From contig OZ017767.1 in NCBI GenBank assembly GCA_963969345.1, positions 5,484,739-5,548,738 on the forward strand: 64,000 nucleotides of DNA, written 5' to 3'. The notes under the pieces were generated by a model. That model saw only the letters and a list, made by a program, of their open reading frames with translations. It had not been told where the DNA came from and ran no database searches. Made by a program: the position numbers and the translations under genes. Below are positions 43,807 through 56,328 of the stretch, piece by piece (position 1 is the stretch's first letter; every line of letters starts with the position of its first letter). The stretch comes from Turbatrix aceti. Taxonomy: Eukaryota > Nematoda > Chromadorea > Rhabditida > Panagrolaimidae.

Positions 43807-44770
43807 GACGCGCCAATTTATGCTCGCGGTGCAGGGAGCATCTCAGGATCTCGAGACTAACTTCTCACGCGAAACACCTGGGGATCACCCGCCACGCAAA
43901 GCAAGCGAAAGTCGGTCGTCGGTCGAAACACAACCAGACCGAATCGACCGTCGACGGTCTTCGCTGGCTGAAATTCACAAATGCGGATGACGTCGTCCGG
44001 CCGTCCCTGTGAAAGCGAGCACCTACACCGCGGGAGAAAAAAAACAAAACAAAGGTACAACGCAACCAGATTTTTTTAAAACGTCTTTTTTGCTTGGAAA
44101 ACCACCAAAAAACCGTTTCATACCCTACATGTTTGCAAAAACGTCGAATTCGATCCGAAAAGCGATTTCATTTAATTTTCCGCGAAAGATAAACAGAAGC
44201 TATGAAGTCCAGCTGCGACCACAAAATCTGCGATAAAGACAAAAGCTACGCGCTGGACCGGTGCAAAAGCAGGTAAAAATTTAAAAATCTGTACAAACTG
44301 CACAATTTGCCACATTTGTACGGCGCAAGCAGCGAGTGCCGTCCATGCCCGTCGATCGACCGGCCAAACATGTCTATGGCCACCGAGCGAACGCACCCGG
44401 ACCCGAGCAAAGATCAAACTCGATTCGGCCCTGTCCTTGACACACTTTTTTTTTCAAAAGATAGAAAACGGCGCATGAACCGGTGTGGTCCCCATGGACC
44501 CTGCTTATCGGCATCCATCCTCCACCCATCCATCACACAACAATCGATTTTCTAACATTATCATCAGAATGAATGAAACAAACGGAAGGGATCAAACAAA
44601 AAAAAACCTAGCACTCGGCTGTGAGCATGCATGCATCTGCGTTTTCTCTGCTGCTGACCGGTGGCTAGTCTAACACGGGAGGGAGGACCGGCTCATCAGA
44701 GAGAGAGAGAAAGAGGGAGACGCTCTAGGCTGGCCGCTAGGAAGTCGGACGGGAGCTGCTAAATACTTCT
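43807..44770. other. QPCT upstream region and TIMM50 3' region
   Basis: No firm gene. A reverse-strand open frame at 43857-44008 follows a CTTTCACAG acceptor and has protein-like composition (RPDDVIRICEFQPAKTVDG; GLVVFRPTTDFRLLCVAGD), but no upstream exon was found. It might be an untranslated or unrecognised extra exon. A GA-rich microsatellite lies at about 44697-44716. Confidence 0.4.
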
Positions 44771-46900
44771 TCAAGCCTGGTGTCGACGGAAGCCGAAGAG
44801 GCGACCGGTATACCTCTTGAGAGTGCTGTTGTCGTCCTGGTAGCGGCTCTGCTGCACTTCCTGCAATATAACGGGGTCACGCGGTGGACGTGACAGATCA
44901 TTCATCCATTCATCGTATTCGACACCCAACCCTACTACCACCCTTTTTTTTGTTTTACCCGGGCAAAAACGACAATAGGCAAAAAACCGGTAGACATTGG
45001 TCTTTCATTATTGAAAAATATGCACCAGGTGATTAAAAACGTCTTTGGAATGATGCAGGTTGGCCCCCATTTGTTTTGTCATGAAAACAAAAGTTCTAAC
45101 AATGTAAAATCAGGTGTTTTTGACGTCGTTGGGTCAAAATGAATCAAAATTGATGGTATTGGTAAAATTTCCAAAAACAGATAAAATTTCCAAAAAACCG
45201 CATTTTGCCACAAAAAAAATTGAGCAAACCCCAAAAAACAAAAAAAAAAGGTAACATACTTGTTCAGCAAGAATCTGAGCGCGATTGCGGAACTCCTTGG
45301 CAGGGTCATCGAACTGGCTGTAGTACTGAAGGGTCGGGCGAACATCTTCGGCGTCGCTCAGGTAAATAGTCTTCAGCAACTCGGCCAGGTCGATGAGAGC
45401 AGTGTCAGACATGTCTCCATCCCACTTGGGCATGCGAAGGACGTTCTCCGGATTCAGCTGGAAGGATTTCGGATCGAAGTCGATGTAGATGACTTTTTTG
45501 AGGTCGCGGTTGAGTTTGGAGAGGTCCTTGACGTGGTGACCGTTCATGTACTTGGTGCAGTCGCGGTAGAGCTTGTACATGATGCGCTGCTTCGGATCCA
45601 TCGAATCAATGACCGAAGGCGCGCTCATCGAAGACTCAGAAGTGTAGATGACGACTTCGAAATTCGGGTAACCGACGACGTCGAGGAAGTAGTCGAGAGC
45701 CGGGCGCTTCTTGAAGCGATAGCCCGTCTTGTACGTCCATTCCGGAGCGACGAGGATGTTTTTCATCTCGATGACGAGCGTGTACTTCGGCTGGTGGTAG
45801 GGATAGGGCAGGGGATCGGGCAGCAAAAGTTCGCGCGAAGGCTCGACGACGTAGTCCCGCCAGAGCTTGAAGCTGTTCATGATCCGGTGCACCCAGGCAA
45901 AAGACGTGCCCGTGAACTCGTCGGTGAGCACGTTGCCTGCGTCGTCGCGGGGCGCCTTGCCGTAGTGGAAGCAGAACCAGACGAGGCCGACTGCCAGACC
46001 ACCAAAGACGAACACCGAGCCGAGGAAGGTGTTGCGCGCCATCTTGATTCGCCTCTTTTCGTCGTCAGACATGTCATCTTCGATCTAAAATACAGGAAAA
46101 ACGTAATTTGTTATGATCAAAGTTAAAAATAATAAACTTACGACGTAGCCTGTTCGCTTGATGAAACGCTGCCATGTGGATTGCTCCGCCGCCTTCTTCG
46201 TGGCTTCAGACGCAAAAGAGGAGTCCGATGCTTGGGCTGTCGCGCCTGCCGCCTAAAATGACGTTCGTTCACTTTAAAAAGAAAAAAAACCAAAAATGAT
46301 TTTTTTTTTATAAATAAAAAATGATTCCAGGAAAAACCACTTTCATTGTACAAAAAAATTTTGCAGACCCTGACACAGAAAAAAATAATTTCTCATAATA
46401 AAAACAACGCTGCCTCTCAATTTTGAGGTCAAAAGAATGAATTTCAAAAAAAAAAACTTACAGCAGAAAGGGCCTCCGGTTCGGCGATGAAAGTGCGTTC
46501 GCGAAGGTCGGCGAGAGATGCCTCGTCTTTCTCAACAGGCTTCTCCTTCTGCTCGCCCGAATCCGTCTTCTTTGAATCGCCCGTAGACGGCGGAGGAGGA
46601 GGAGGACTCTGTTTCTGGCCAGAAAACTGCGAAACGGAAGTTTTGCGTGAAGACTAAAAAAATCCAAATTCATTTTCCCACTTTTCAAGGACAGTAACGT
46701 ACAGCATCGACTCTGGAGGGGTGATCGAAGGGATTCCGCACCTTAGGTGGCCCTAATACGGAATCGTATTTGTCTGTGCCGTAGAATCTATGATCGACGA
46801 TTGCGACACCGCACGAAACGGGCGCAAAAAGCAGGCGTTGGACTACGGCGCGTGAGTGGAAGAAACGAATGCCCATGCGCATTGGGCCGGATGCTGACAT
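44771..46900 (-). CDS. TIMM50: TIMM50-like mitochondrial import translocase subunit (SCPL-4 type)
   Basis: Exons (complement) 46703-46900, 46462-46653, 46142-46252, 45260-46084 and 44771-44860 give 471 residues. The start MSASGPMRMGIRFFHSRAVV is a basic amphipathic mitochondrial presequence. A Pro/Ser/Lys-rich region precedes one transmembrane segment (FLGSVFVFGGLAVGLVWFCF, about 185-205). The FCP1-like intermembrane-space domain follows: YTLVIEMKNILVAPEWTYKT then GYRFKKRPALDYFL, VVIYTSESSMSA, YRDCTKYMNGHHVKDLSKLN, and DVRPTLQYYSQFDDPAKEF. The final exon, separated by a 399 bp intron, ends TGRLFGFRRHQA. TIMM50 receives presequence proteins for TIM23. The first catalytic Asp pair of FCP-type phosphatases is replaced (VIEMKN), as in other pseudophosphatase TIMM50 proteins. 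Confidence 0.9.
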
Positions 46901-47326
46901 GTTGCCTGTAGCTCTGGGGATCAACAATATGTCCACAAGGCGTTGACCGGTAATGAGGCTTCCGAAGGCAACAACGTGATAATCGGTAGAAAAAAGAACA
47001 TGCAAACACAGGCGAGAAATTTTTTTCCCGTTCTTGATGGTTTAGGACACCACGCCAATTTTTATTGTTTTGATCTGCTTGAACTTTTTTGAGGGACATT
47101 CGGACACTTTTTGGACTTGCAAAATAAGTTTTCAGTGATCATTTGAATGCAACAAAGTTCAAAGAATTGAAATGTGAAAATAAGTTTTTTCAATATGGGT
47201 TGTTGCAAAATCTGCATCGGAGAGACAGAAAAATTTCACACGTTTTGCATAAAAACCCCAGACAAGTTGCCGTCGTGCTGATTTGCAGGAGACGTCCTTT
47301 GGAGATTCACCTAGGTATCGAAGAGG
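46901..47326. promoter_or_regulatory. Shared upstream region between TIMM50 and an orphan gene
   Basis: A 426 bp stretch between two diverging ATGs. An acceptor CTGATTTGCAG at about 47288 precedes the plus-strand gene, so part of the interval is probably its 5' UTR or a trans-splice outron. No coding segment is supported. A shared promoter is inferred from spacing only. Confidence 0.4.
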
Positions 47327-47791
47327 ATGCTCGCGGCGCCGGAGAAAGCCGATGCCATGGGGTCGGTCGTCGACGAGGAACGCATTCGGCGTATGCAGGC
47401 GGATGCCTTCCAGCGTCTCAACTATGCTCGGTCCTACATCGTCGACAAGCGCCAGGCTGGCAAGTTCGTTGTCGTTTTCCGGGAAATTTCTGGGATCTCA
47501 TTGTTAGTTTTTAGCTTATCTCGCGAGTGCAGCGATAAGATCTACAACGCTGCGGTGAGTTTTATCCTGTTTCTAGCCTCATTGACGCCTATTTTTTACC
47601 GTTTTTAGGCCAAAAATGCCGAGTTGCACATAGTCTCGACGCCACTCGCCTCCGTGTACTACTACTTTGAGCGTAATACCCGTTCGTGGATCTTTCTGGA
47701 GCGCAGTCGGATATCAGCGAGCAGCACGCTCTACTCCGTCACCTTCGCGCCAAACTCGGCCGTTCCCCAGGCCCAGGTCATACAGTACTGA
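47327..47791 (+). CDS. Small conserved-looking orphan protein
   Basis: Exons 47327-47463, 47515-47554 and 47609-47791 give 119 residues. The introns are 51 and 54 bp and end in TTTTTAG. The first exon is helical and charged (VVDEERIRRMQADAFQRLNY; SYIVDKRQAG). The rest alternates hydrophobic residues: NLSRECSDKIYNAA, AKNAELHIVSTPLASVYYY and SWIFLERSRISASS, ending VPQAQVIQY. It has no signal peptide, no Cys pattern and no domain I recognise. The start could instead be the internal Met at residue 11 (MGSVVDEE). It is head to head with TIMM50 and its stop is only 24 bp from the stop of the convergent GT43 gene. Regular splicing and full frame continuity support a real gene. Confidence 0.6.
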
Positions 47792-47815
47792 TTTATACAT
47801 CCGCATTCATTCTTC

Positions 47816-48881
47816 TCAGTATTCACTCGTGTAATTCAAGAAGCTACCGTAATACTTGTTGGACTTGGTTTTTGTGTGCCAGACGACGACGTCTTTGGGC
47901 CAAACGTCGTAGCCGAAGGGTTCGAGGTCGGTGACGTTGATGTTCAGCTGCTCGAGGAGGCACGACTCAGGGGCATCGTAGTTGCACCAGCGATGGAAAG
48001 TAGCGTTGGTCTCGATGAGAAGCTTGGCGTCAACCGCGAAGCCGGCCATGTCGACGGCGAACGGCCGCGTGGGGTCAAAAACGACGTCGAAGCCTACCAC
48101 GGTGCCGTTTTCGACGCGCGGCGCTTCGACGATGGCCATACCGGGCAGGCCGACGGCCCAGACTCCGACCCGGTTCACCTGGCGGATGTAGTCAAAGACC
48201 CGGAGGTCGTAGGAGTTGTCGTCGTCCGCGATGTAGACTAACGTGTGCCGGGTCGTGTTGGCAAACTGCTGGCGGATGTACTCGAGAGCGAGGTTTTTCT
48301 GCACTGTTCCGTAGTCTGAAAATTTTTTTTTTAATTTTTTTGGGATTTGGGATGGACTGACAAGGAAACCCGATCATGGTCGTAGTCTGCATGTAGACAT
48401 GCGGAATGCCTGAGCGCTGGAGAAGTCGTTGCACTTGGTCAATGGGGTAGTTATCGTCCTCAACGACAATCCAAAACACGTCCGGAACATTTGCGAGGGT
48501 GTTCGCGAGTCGGGTCATGTCGGCGAGTCGCTCTGGTCTCCTGTGGGTGGCAGTGACGACAACAATGAGCGGCTGCTCGGGAATCGGCGGATAGATAATT
48601 TCATCCTGGTAAACAACAGATTCCGTCGGCTTCTGAAGCAGAGCTTTGGCGCCGCTGATAACCTTCTCCTGAACCTGATTGGCATGTTTGATGACGGTCT
48701 CCTGTACTTGGTGTCCATTTCCGCTGGCTGCGAGTCCAACGCTGAGGACGACAAAACACCCGACGACACCGAAGGCGATGAGAATCAGGTAGCGGGCGAC
48801 TGTGGAAAGAGTTGTGGGATGGACGGTGAAGAGGGGCTGCGAGGGGACGCTCTTGAGCGGGAGAGCGGCGTCGTACGACAT
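47816..48881 (-). CDS. GT43 beta-1,3-glucuronosyltransferase-like, copy 1
   Basis: Exons (complement) 48362-48881 and 47816-48315 give 339 residues. It is a type II Golgi protein: a short cytoplasmic tail, a membrane segment (YLILIAFGVVGCFVVLSVGL), a stem, and the GT43 catalytic domain. Visible motifs are LIVVVTATHRRPERLADMTR (UDP-binding start), FWIVVEDDNYP, the metal-binding DDD in YIADDDNSYDLRVFDYIR (about residue 202), VWAVGLPG, VDMAGFAVDAKLL and the late VVWHTKTKSN. GT43 enzymes add glucuronic acid to the linker tetrasaccharide of proteoglycans (SQV-8 type) or to other glycans (GLCT type). The donor GTCAGT is unusual, but the intron sits at the same codon and phase as in the neighbouring paralogue. 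I cannot say whether this is the SQV-8 orthologue. Confidence 0.9.
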
Positions 48882-49611
48882 GTTGGGGGGCTCAAGACTG
48901 TGATAGATTCCTTTCCTTCCACAAAGGCCCTAAGAAGAACGACTGCGACCTTCGACGACGCGTGGCAGACGAGTCAAAACATCGGGGACGTTTCCGCTTC
49001 GTGCGATAACACGCGCGTCCACGCTTAATCTCCTGTACAGGATGTCGGGGAAAAAAGGGGGAAAAAGAGAAAAGCTCGTTGTTGTGCATGAAGGTTTTTT
49101 GGTTACCCGTTATACATGGGGCTAAGTCAATACACGGGGCGGCGTGGGCTGTACGTGATCACCTGTGCGCATTGAAATTCATTTGCGTGGTGCTAAGCCA
49201 TCACCGGATGCACCGGCTGGGCTGCATTTGTCATTTACGGAAATGAAGTGACGCGCTACACCTACATACCTCACCTGGCCTGCCTGCACGTGCACCTGAT
49301 CGATAGCCAATTCACCCCTCCAATTCTGGAAGCGGTCGTGATCACCTGTCTTGTTGTTGTTTTGCGTTTTGCAGTCAATGTTTGTTTTTTTCTGGGACCC
49401 TATCAGTATGCAGCAAAGTTACAACAGTCAACCCCCGCACATGGGAATAAATTAATCGCTGGCAGACTGCCGGCTTTATGCACACCTCGGATATGAACAA
49501 AAACAAACAACCGGCGCGAAACCTTTCGAATCGCCGGGAACAGACTGAGAATGCAAGAAGGACATGGCCACTGGATCAGGTCAGGAGTACATATGTATGT
49601 AGAAAGACGGA
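48882..49611. other. Spacer between the two GT43 genes
   Basis: A 730 bp stretch holding the upstream region of copy 1 and the 3' region of copy 2. No open frame with recognisable features was found. Confidence 0.5.
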
Positions 49612-50557
49612 TCACCACTCGGTGACGTAGTCGTGCGTGTCGCCGTAGTACTCGCCATGGTGGGTCTGAACGTGCCAGACAAGGACATCCTGGGGCACTG
49701 CGTCGTGGCCATAGACTTCGACGTCCTTCGGCTCGATTTTGAGCTGTTCAAGGAAGCAGGTTTCAGGTGAGAAAAAGTCGCACCACGGGTGGAAAGTCGC
49801 GTTGATCTTCATGAGCAGGTCCACGTTTACCGCGAAACCGGCCATGTCCACGGCAAATTTGCGGGAGGGGTCGAAGACGACGTTCCAGCCGACGATGTGG
49901 TTGTCCTTGACGACAGGGGCCTCTACGTAGGCCCTGCCGGCTAGACCGACGGCCCAGATGCCGATGGTCTTGATCTGCCGGATGTAGTCAAAGACCCGGA
50001 GGTCGTAGGCGTTGTCGTCGTCGGCAATGTACATGACCGCGCTGATGTTTGTGCCTGCGTAGGTTTTTCGGATGTACTCCATGCCCATGTTTTTCTGGTA
50101 CACACCGTAGTCTGAAATTAAAATTAATTTTTCATATTTTGTCTACCAAAAAAGTTCAAACAAACTCACAGGGCCAGTCTGGGTGAGTTGTGGTGTACAG
50201 GTACACGTGCGGGATGCCAGAACGCTCCAGCAGCCTTTTTACGGGGTCGTGGGGTGTGTCTGAATCTTCGACCACGATCCAGAACAGGTTCGGCACGAGA
50301 CGGAACGTGTTGGACACTCTGGTGAGGTCGGCGAGGCGCTCAGGTCGGTGGTGGGTGGCAGTGATGATGAAGATCGTCGTGTTTGCCTGGGCTGCGGCTT
50401 CTGCAGAAAGTTCCTTGCCACGACCGGATAAAGTGTGGATTGTTCTGACGGTGGGTTTTGAGATCGAGGAGAGTCCGAAGAGGGCGGCAGCGATGAATGT
50501 GCTGGCAATCAGCGCCTTGATGACATTGCTCGGGCGGCAGAGCTTCGGGATTGGCAT
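49612..50557 (-). CDS. GT43 beta-1,3-glucuronosyltransferase-like, copy 2
   Basis: Exons (complement) 50170-50557 and 49612-50111 give 295 residues. It has the same architecture as the adjacent paralogue but a shorter stem: a membrane segment (VIKALIASTFIAAALFGL), then IFIITATHHRPERLADLTRV, FWIVVEDSDTP, the DDD in YIADDDNAYDLRVFDYIR (about residue 158), IWAVGLAG, VDMAGFAVNVDLLMK and LVWHVQTHHG. The single intron interrupts the same codon (WP-Y-Y) in the same phase. Exon 2 is 500 bp in both copies. Identity between the two is clearly high in the catalytic core and low in the stem, as expected of an old tandem duplication. The acceptor sugar is not predictable from sequence. Confidence 0.9.
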
Positions 50558-53500
50558 TGCGGACCGGTGGGAGACTGAAAATGGATGAATGAATTGTATT
50601 GTACGCGGTGGGTTCTGGGTTCACGCTGTACTGACACGCACGTGAGAGGAGATCAGCGAGGGCTGGGGGAAATAAATAGACAAATTTCGGTGCTCCATGC
50701 TCCATGCTTCATGCGCGACCTGGTTCTCAGGGGTCGAAGGGAGACTATAATACAGGCCGAGCAGTTTAAACAGGCAGAGGGGGTTGACGCAATCAATCTA
50801 CGTCTCACCTGGCCCTCCCTTATCACCACCCGCACGTGGAAACCCTCCGGCCAACGCGATTGTTCCCGATCACACAACAACGGTTTTTAAGGCGGCTTTC
50901 ACTTTTTTGCAGGGATTTGCGGCATTTTCCAAGACGCAGGAAGTGCACAATCTTCCCATGGCACGTTTCGACCATCCGCCACCCCTCCCGGGCAGTCTGC
51001 TACCGACCGAATGATAACACCCCCCAAACAGCCAACTAAAGCGTTGTACACGTGAAAGCCAGTTGCCGGAAGCATCGGATTAACTGCAACGTGTAATGAC
51101 TGCCTGGCAAACTGTCTTGTTTGGTTGTGACAGGTACGGTCGGTGTGGTGGAAAAAAAGGCAAGAAAGATACCGGGGGTCAAAACAAAGTCCACAGAGGG
51201 ATCAATTACCGGAAACGATCAATACATACGTGGATGTGGCTATGGCTCTGGCTTCGGCTCTGCATTGCACGCAGTGGGACAAAATGACAAATTTAACGCA
51301 TTGAGGCCTTTTTTGGCGGAAGGGCGGAAATGCGGCGAGGGAATGTGCAGGGCAGGTGAGCGGCCTATGAATCCAGGTGCGCGCACAATGATGATGTCCC
51401 TCATGTCATGTTTTAGTTATGGGCTACATGCGGGGTGTATCATTTTCGATCAAGAACTTATCATGTTTCCAAAAAGGTTTTGCGTCACCTGTGCGTTTTT
51501 GCATTTATCGGATTAAATCAATTAATTCATTCCCTCCCACACATAATTATAATTTTTTTTTACGATTTTTTTTGCATTGGCAGGCCAAAAAATGAGGTTT
51601 TTTTGTTCGGGGACTAAAAAAAATTTTGCAGTATTTTTTAAATTTTGAATTAAAGTTAGAAATTCCGAATCTTGCCAATAAATACGAAAAAAAGTATGTA
51701 AGTTTATTAAATTTTAAAAAACTGAGAAATTATTTGTTTTTCAAAGTTTCAGGTTTAAAAATGCACTCCAGCTTGTTATCTCTCCTTCAGATTTTCCAGA
51801 CGATTGATGTTTGTTTATACGATGCCAATCTGAACTTTGTGCTGATATGCGGTAAAATAAAAAAATGCTTTGATGCTGAACCGCCTGACCGGCCGTCACT
51901 ACACTGTCCGTGCTTGCGAAACATCAAAAACAGCACCGTCAGCGTGATATTGTTTTTATTGTTTAGTTTTCTTGTCGCATGATGTTTCTTGCTCAATTCT
52001 GTTTGGCTTCATTTGTACCGAGGATCGTTTTGATCGGGAGAACATGTATGATATCCCTCGTGTTATCTCCCCCATCCTCAGTGCTTTGGATGCTTTCATA
52101 GCTAAAATGGTCCGCGGCGTGATGCGTTTTGTCACAGGGCGGAATAAAATACCCGAAAGGCCAAGGTTCGCATCCAAGTTGGGGATACGACGATTTTGTT
52201 GTCGTTTCCTGCTATACGAGATGCCATAGCACATTTTCAGCCCTATCCATTGTTGTCGTGCTTTCCAATCGCGGTCGACAAGAGTGGGCTGGCACAAAAA
52301 AATACTGATCGGATCGGTCAAAAAATATTTGTTCGCTGAAAAGACAAAAGCCAGTCAGTCGACCACTTGTTTTTTTTCCTCAAAGCTGGTTCGCTGGAAA
52401 ATTATATTAAAAATTCCTTGAGCTCTCAAATCAGCGATCTAATAAGCGCATTCCAGGATCTCTCAAAAAAAGCATAAAAAAACAACATTTTTAAAAAACA
52501 GCGCTCATCATTTGGCTATGAGTCAGCTCGTTCTCATTAACGTTAGAAAAGCTTTTCTTCTTTTCACGTTTTTTTCGTACGTGATATTTTTTGTTCCATT
52601 TGTTGTTGTTGTCTTTTTTTTCAAAAATATGCAGAATATCAGGCACAAATTGAAACCGAAATTGTTTTCGTTTTAAATTTTTTGTGCTTGCTTTCAAGGT
52701 GAAGGACACACAAATACCAAATTCCGGAGCAACCAGCCCGAATCATCAAACGACTTGGTGATTCATTACATACCAAAGTTTTCAAACCGATACCGTCAAT
52801 CAATCAAATGACATTTTTTCGAGATTTGGAGTGTTTTTTCTTTGTTATTTGCCGCTGAGGCTGTCTACTGCAGGTTCTGTGGAACCTGGAAACTTGCCTC
52901 GCGTCAACATTGCCAATTTGTCCGATGCTCACTCAAAAGCCGTGTAAACAATCCGAAGAAGCTTTGTTTGCAGTTGGCATCTTTTTATACATTTTCCCCC
53001 TACCTTTTCAGTCCGAGAAAAAAATTGCAAGTTGCAACAAATCTCGAAATTCAGCCGGTGTCAGATTTTTTTCATTTTTTTCCAGAAACATCGGTGACGT
53101 GAACAAAATAGCTTTTCTGATGATCTTCGCGGCGGATAACAAACAAAAAACAGACTGCCGACGAAATACATAAATGCACGTTCGGAATTTATCGATCAAA
53201 AAAGAGATAGAAACTCCGAATTATGTATAAATATAAAAAGTTATCCGACCGAAGGAAGGGATGAGAAAACGTTTTCCTTCTGATCGACCGCGCAGTTAAG
53301 CTCATTAGTCACGCCTTTCTACCTCGCTAATGTCTGCGCGAAGTGAACGGACAAATCGATCGCGGTGGTAGCGGCGGCGAAATCGTGATTATATCGGGGC
53401 GAGGAGTCGTGCGAAGAAGGTCGTCGTCGTTGTCTGCATCTGCCTTGTTTCACGCGAGTCCGTAAAAGAGCGCGGACGGTCAGTTAAGTGCCGTTTTGTC

Positions 53501-53855
53501 GGTACTGCTGGATGACTGCACTTGCCCAAGGTCGATCGGTGGATCTGTTGTCGCTTTCGCCCTCACCTGCATACATATTTACCTGCGCCTGGCCAAAAAA
53601 AAACAAAAGCTACAGGTTCAAATAATGGGCTGGGATGGGATGACCAGGCGAGGAGGGAGAACGGGCCAAAAGGGTCAAGGAGTCTGCCGGAACATGGACG
53701 TCTTGTCTTCAGCGTGCGCGCGGTCTTTGACCGCCTCTTTGTCCTTCTTCCTTTTTTCCGGCACAAGTTGCATTTTGCGATCGACGGCGGGGAGACCCCC
53801 CTCCCTCCCACTTACTTACCTGTCTGCCTGCAACCACGGTCCTGTCCTGCGCTCA

Positions 53856-53880
53856 GTTTTCCTTTTCCTTTTCCTTTTCC
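53856..53880. repeat. CCTTTT microsatellite
   Basis: Four tandem TTTTCC hexamers in the GC-rich part of the gene-poor region. Confidence 0.85.
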
Positions 53881-56304
53881 CCACCGTGCTGCATGAGCTC
53901 TTTTTTTGGCGCGATCGACCGGGGCCCGGTGAGTTGTGTTGTTCGTTGCGCGGACGGTGTGGCGTCTTCGATTTTATTTTATTTTGTTTGATTTTATTTT
54001 TCAGTCTGTCTACTTTGTTCCATGTTTTTTTTTCTCGGGGCAAAGGTGTTCTCACGGATTTAGGCTCGTCTTCGCCCATTTTTGCCACTCCGGCTCTGTT
54101 TTTCATTTTTGCCGCATGCAAGAAAAAAGCGATAAAGATTTGATTTGTCATTTGTCGCCCGGCCAAACCCAGTGCCGCCGCCGGCGCAAATGTTTGCCCA
54201 CCTCGTCTTCCATCGCCGCCGCGGCCCCGCCTGCGTGATTATTGCCTTTTATGGCCCTGCCTGCAATCGGCGGCCGACGGCCGAGAGAATGAATACGTCG
54301 TTGTCGTCGTCGTCCGCCATTCTTTTTCTTTGCGCCGGGATCCGTCCTTGCAGGAGCAGCAGCAACCAGCCGACCGATTGTAGGCGCTACTCTGACAACA
54401 CATTTTTATACTCGTCGGCGTCAACACTCGCGCCCGCATTCCATTTCCATCTCCCAGTCGGCGCGCGAGCAAAGAAGAAATGTTTCAGATTTTGGCTTTT
54501 GGTCACCTACCGGGGTTGGTGGCTGGCTGATCACGCTCCACTTGGCGCTATCGATCGCTTGTGCTTGCTTGCTTGCGCGGAACAAAACAGGCCTTTTTTG
54601 GAGGTTGGGGTGGGGGCTTCAAGGTCGTTCGTGTCCCGAAGCCGTTGGGGCCGGCTGGGGATTTGGATGGGATCAGATGTGCACTGGGCCGCCGCGCGAT
54701 GGGCCAAAAGAGGGGGCCTTGCGCGTGCGCGTGTCTGTCAGAAACTCGTTTCAAAAATGTCTACCTGCATTTTTGTACTTTACATACATTTCTGCTTGCC
54801 GGACCAAGTCACGGGTTACTGCATGCGACGAGCCGTTTGTCATCAAAACCGTGGTAACTAACCGATGCTGGGCCGGAAGGCGACGTCGTAGGCCGCCAGG
54901 GAGGTAGGTGGGCGCATTCTGCACGTGTTTGTGTCTAGCCGGTCACTGGAATGCACTCTACTATGGAGGCATCTCCGGTGACTCCGTGATTCATTGTTCT
55001 GACAATTCACGCGTTTTTCTTTACGTCATTTTTCTTCTGAGAACCGTTTTTGCCGTCAACTCAGGTGACCGGGCGTTTCCGTAGATGAACTATGAGGGTC
55101 CTGTAATCTGTTTAAGGTTCAAACAGCGACTTTTGGGGATTTCCGTGTTCTCATGCAACTTTCGCATCTGCCCGTTTCTTATCTCACCCGGCTGACTGGG
55201 CTGAATTGAATGTTTGTTTGGCCCCGCTGATGCCTGTGACCGTGGTCATGTTTTTTTTGCAGCCGTGACTGATGTTTTGTCCGTTCCGGGACAAACCACG
55301 GGGGACAACGCCGACAGCAAGCGACTTTATTATCCTCCGGCTCTCCCGGGACTGACTTTGCTCGATCCGCGCCACTCCCAGTTTTGTTATTATTGTTCAT
55401 ATCAACTCCCTGACTCATCAGCCATCTCCGTTTTTGTCTGGTAATCTCGCACAGAATTATCAAATTATCAGTACTAGGCTAGGCGTGACGTCTGAAGGGT
55501 CGACTATGTGTTGCCCGACGACTCCTCTGTGACATGTCACAGTGAATTGAATATTTCTGACGCGCCATGTCGTAGCCATTAATTAACGTAACTCTGGCGC
55601 TTAGCGATTGACTGGTTTCATCTGAATAAATAACTAACTAAATCGCTCCGCTCGGCGATCGTCGATCCGCGTCGCTATCATCGTTCCAAGATGTTTTTGC
55701 TCCCTTGCCGGATCTTACAGGCCACGGCGGCTCCAGCGGCCTCGGGATGCTTTTTATTTTGTTTTGAACAAAGTGTCCGGTCCCCAGCGTCAACCACAAC
55801 ATTCGATGGGAAAATAGATTCTGGTCGCGTCTCCGTGCCTGCCTAGCCAGCTTGTTTTGTGTGTCGGAGCGATGCGATCCCGGCTCGTTTTACGTTTCTG
55901 CGCGTTGCTTTTGCCATAGCGTTGGTTTTTTCAATCAAAAACACGCTGTTTGCTGATAATTTTTTTCTGTTTTGAACGACTTTTGCTTTTTGTCGTCATC
56001 CTTCGATGCTGAAGTGTCTAGGAATGTGTCGGATCAAAAAAACTGAGGTAGCGGATAAAAAATTATTTAAAAAGTGACGGCTGTCACAACGGATCGCCAG
56101 GCATCTGCGGTCGCGCGGGTGGGGGGGGGGAAGTCACCTGGACGGCGACGCCACTCGTGCGCAGGGCAGGGATTGCTGCTGCGTTATCTCTGTCATTCCT
56201 TTGCATCTTTCTTGCTCTTCCCCAAAAACGCGTAAAAGTGACGCGGAGAAAGAAACAAACGATGGCGTTTGACGCCTTTTCTTCGGCGTCCTGCGGATAA
56301 ACGC

Positions 56305-56328
56305 GGCGGTAGCGGTAGCGGTAGCGGC
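56305..56328. repeat. GCGGTA hexamer microsatellite
   Basis: Four near-perfect GCGGTA units about 220 bp upstream of the FERM gene start. Confidence 0.85.

Noticed and set aside
44202..44271. Plus-strand ATG exon starting MKSSCDHKICDK with a GTAAAA donor
   Set aside because: Only 23 codons, no convincing downstream exon in frame and no signal peptide; too little support.
53496..54143. Long open frame of about 215 codons in the gene-poor region
   Set aside because: The composition is low-complexity (Phe/Leu/Cys/Arg), it overlaps microsatellites and poly-T runs, no domain or splice-linked partner is visible, and overlapping frames on the other strand are just as open.
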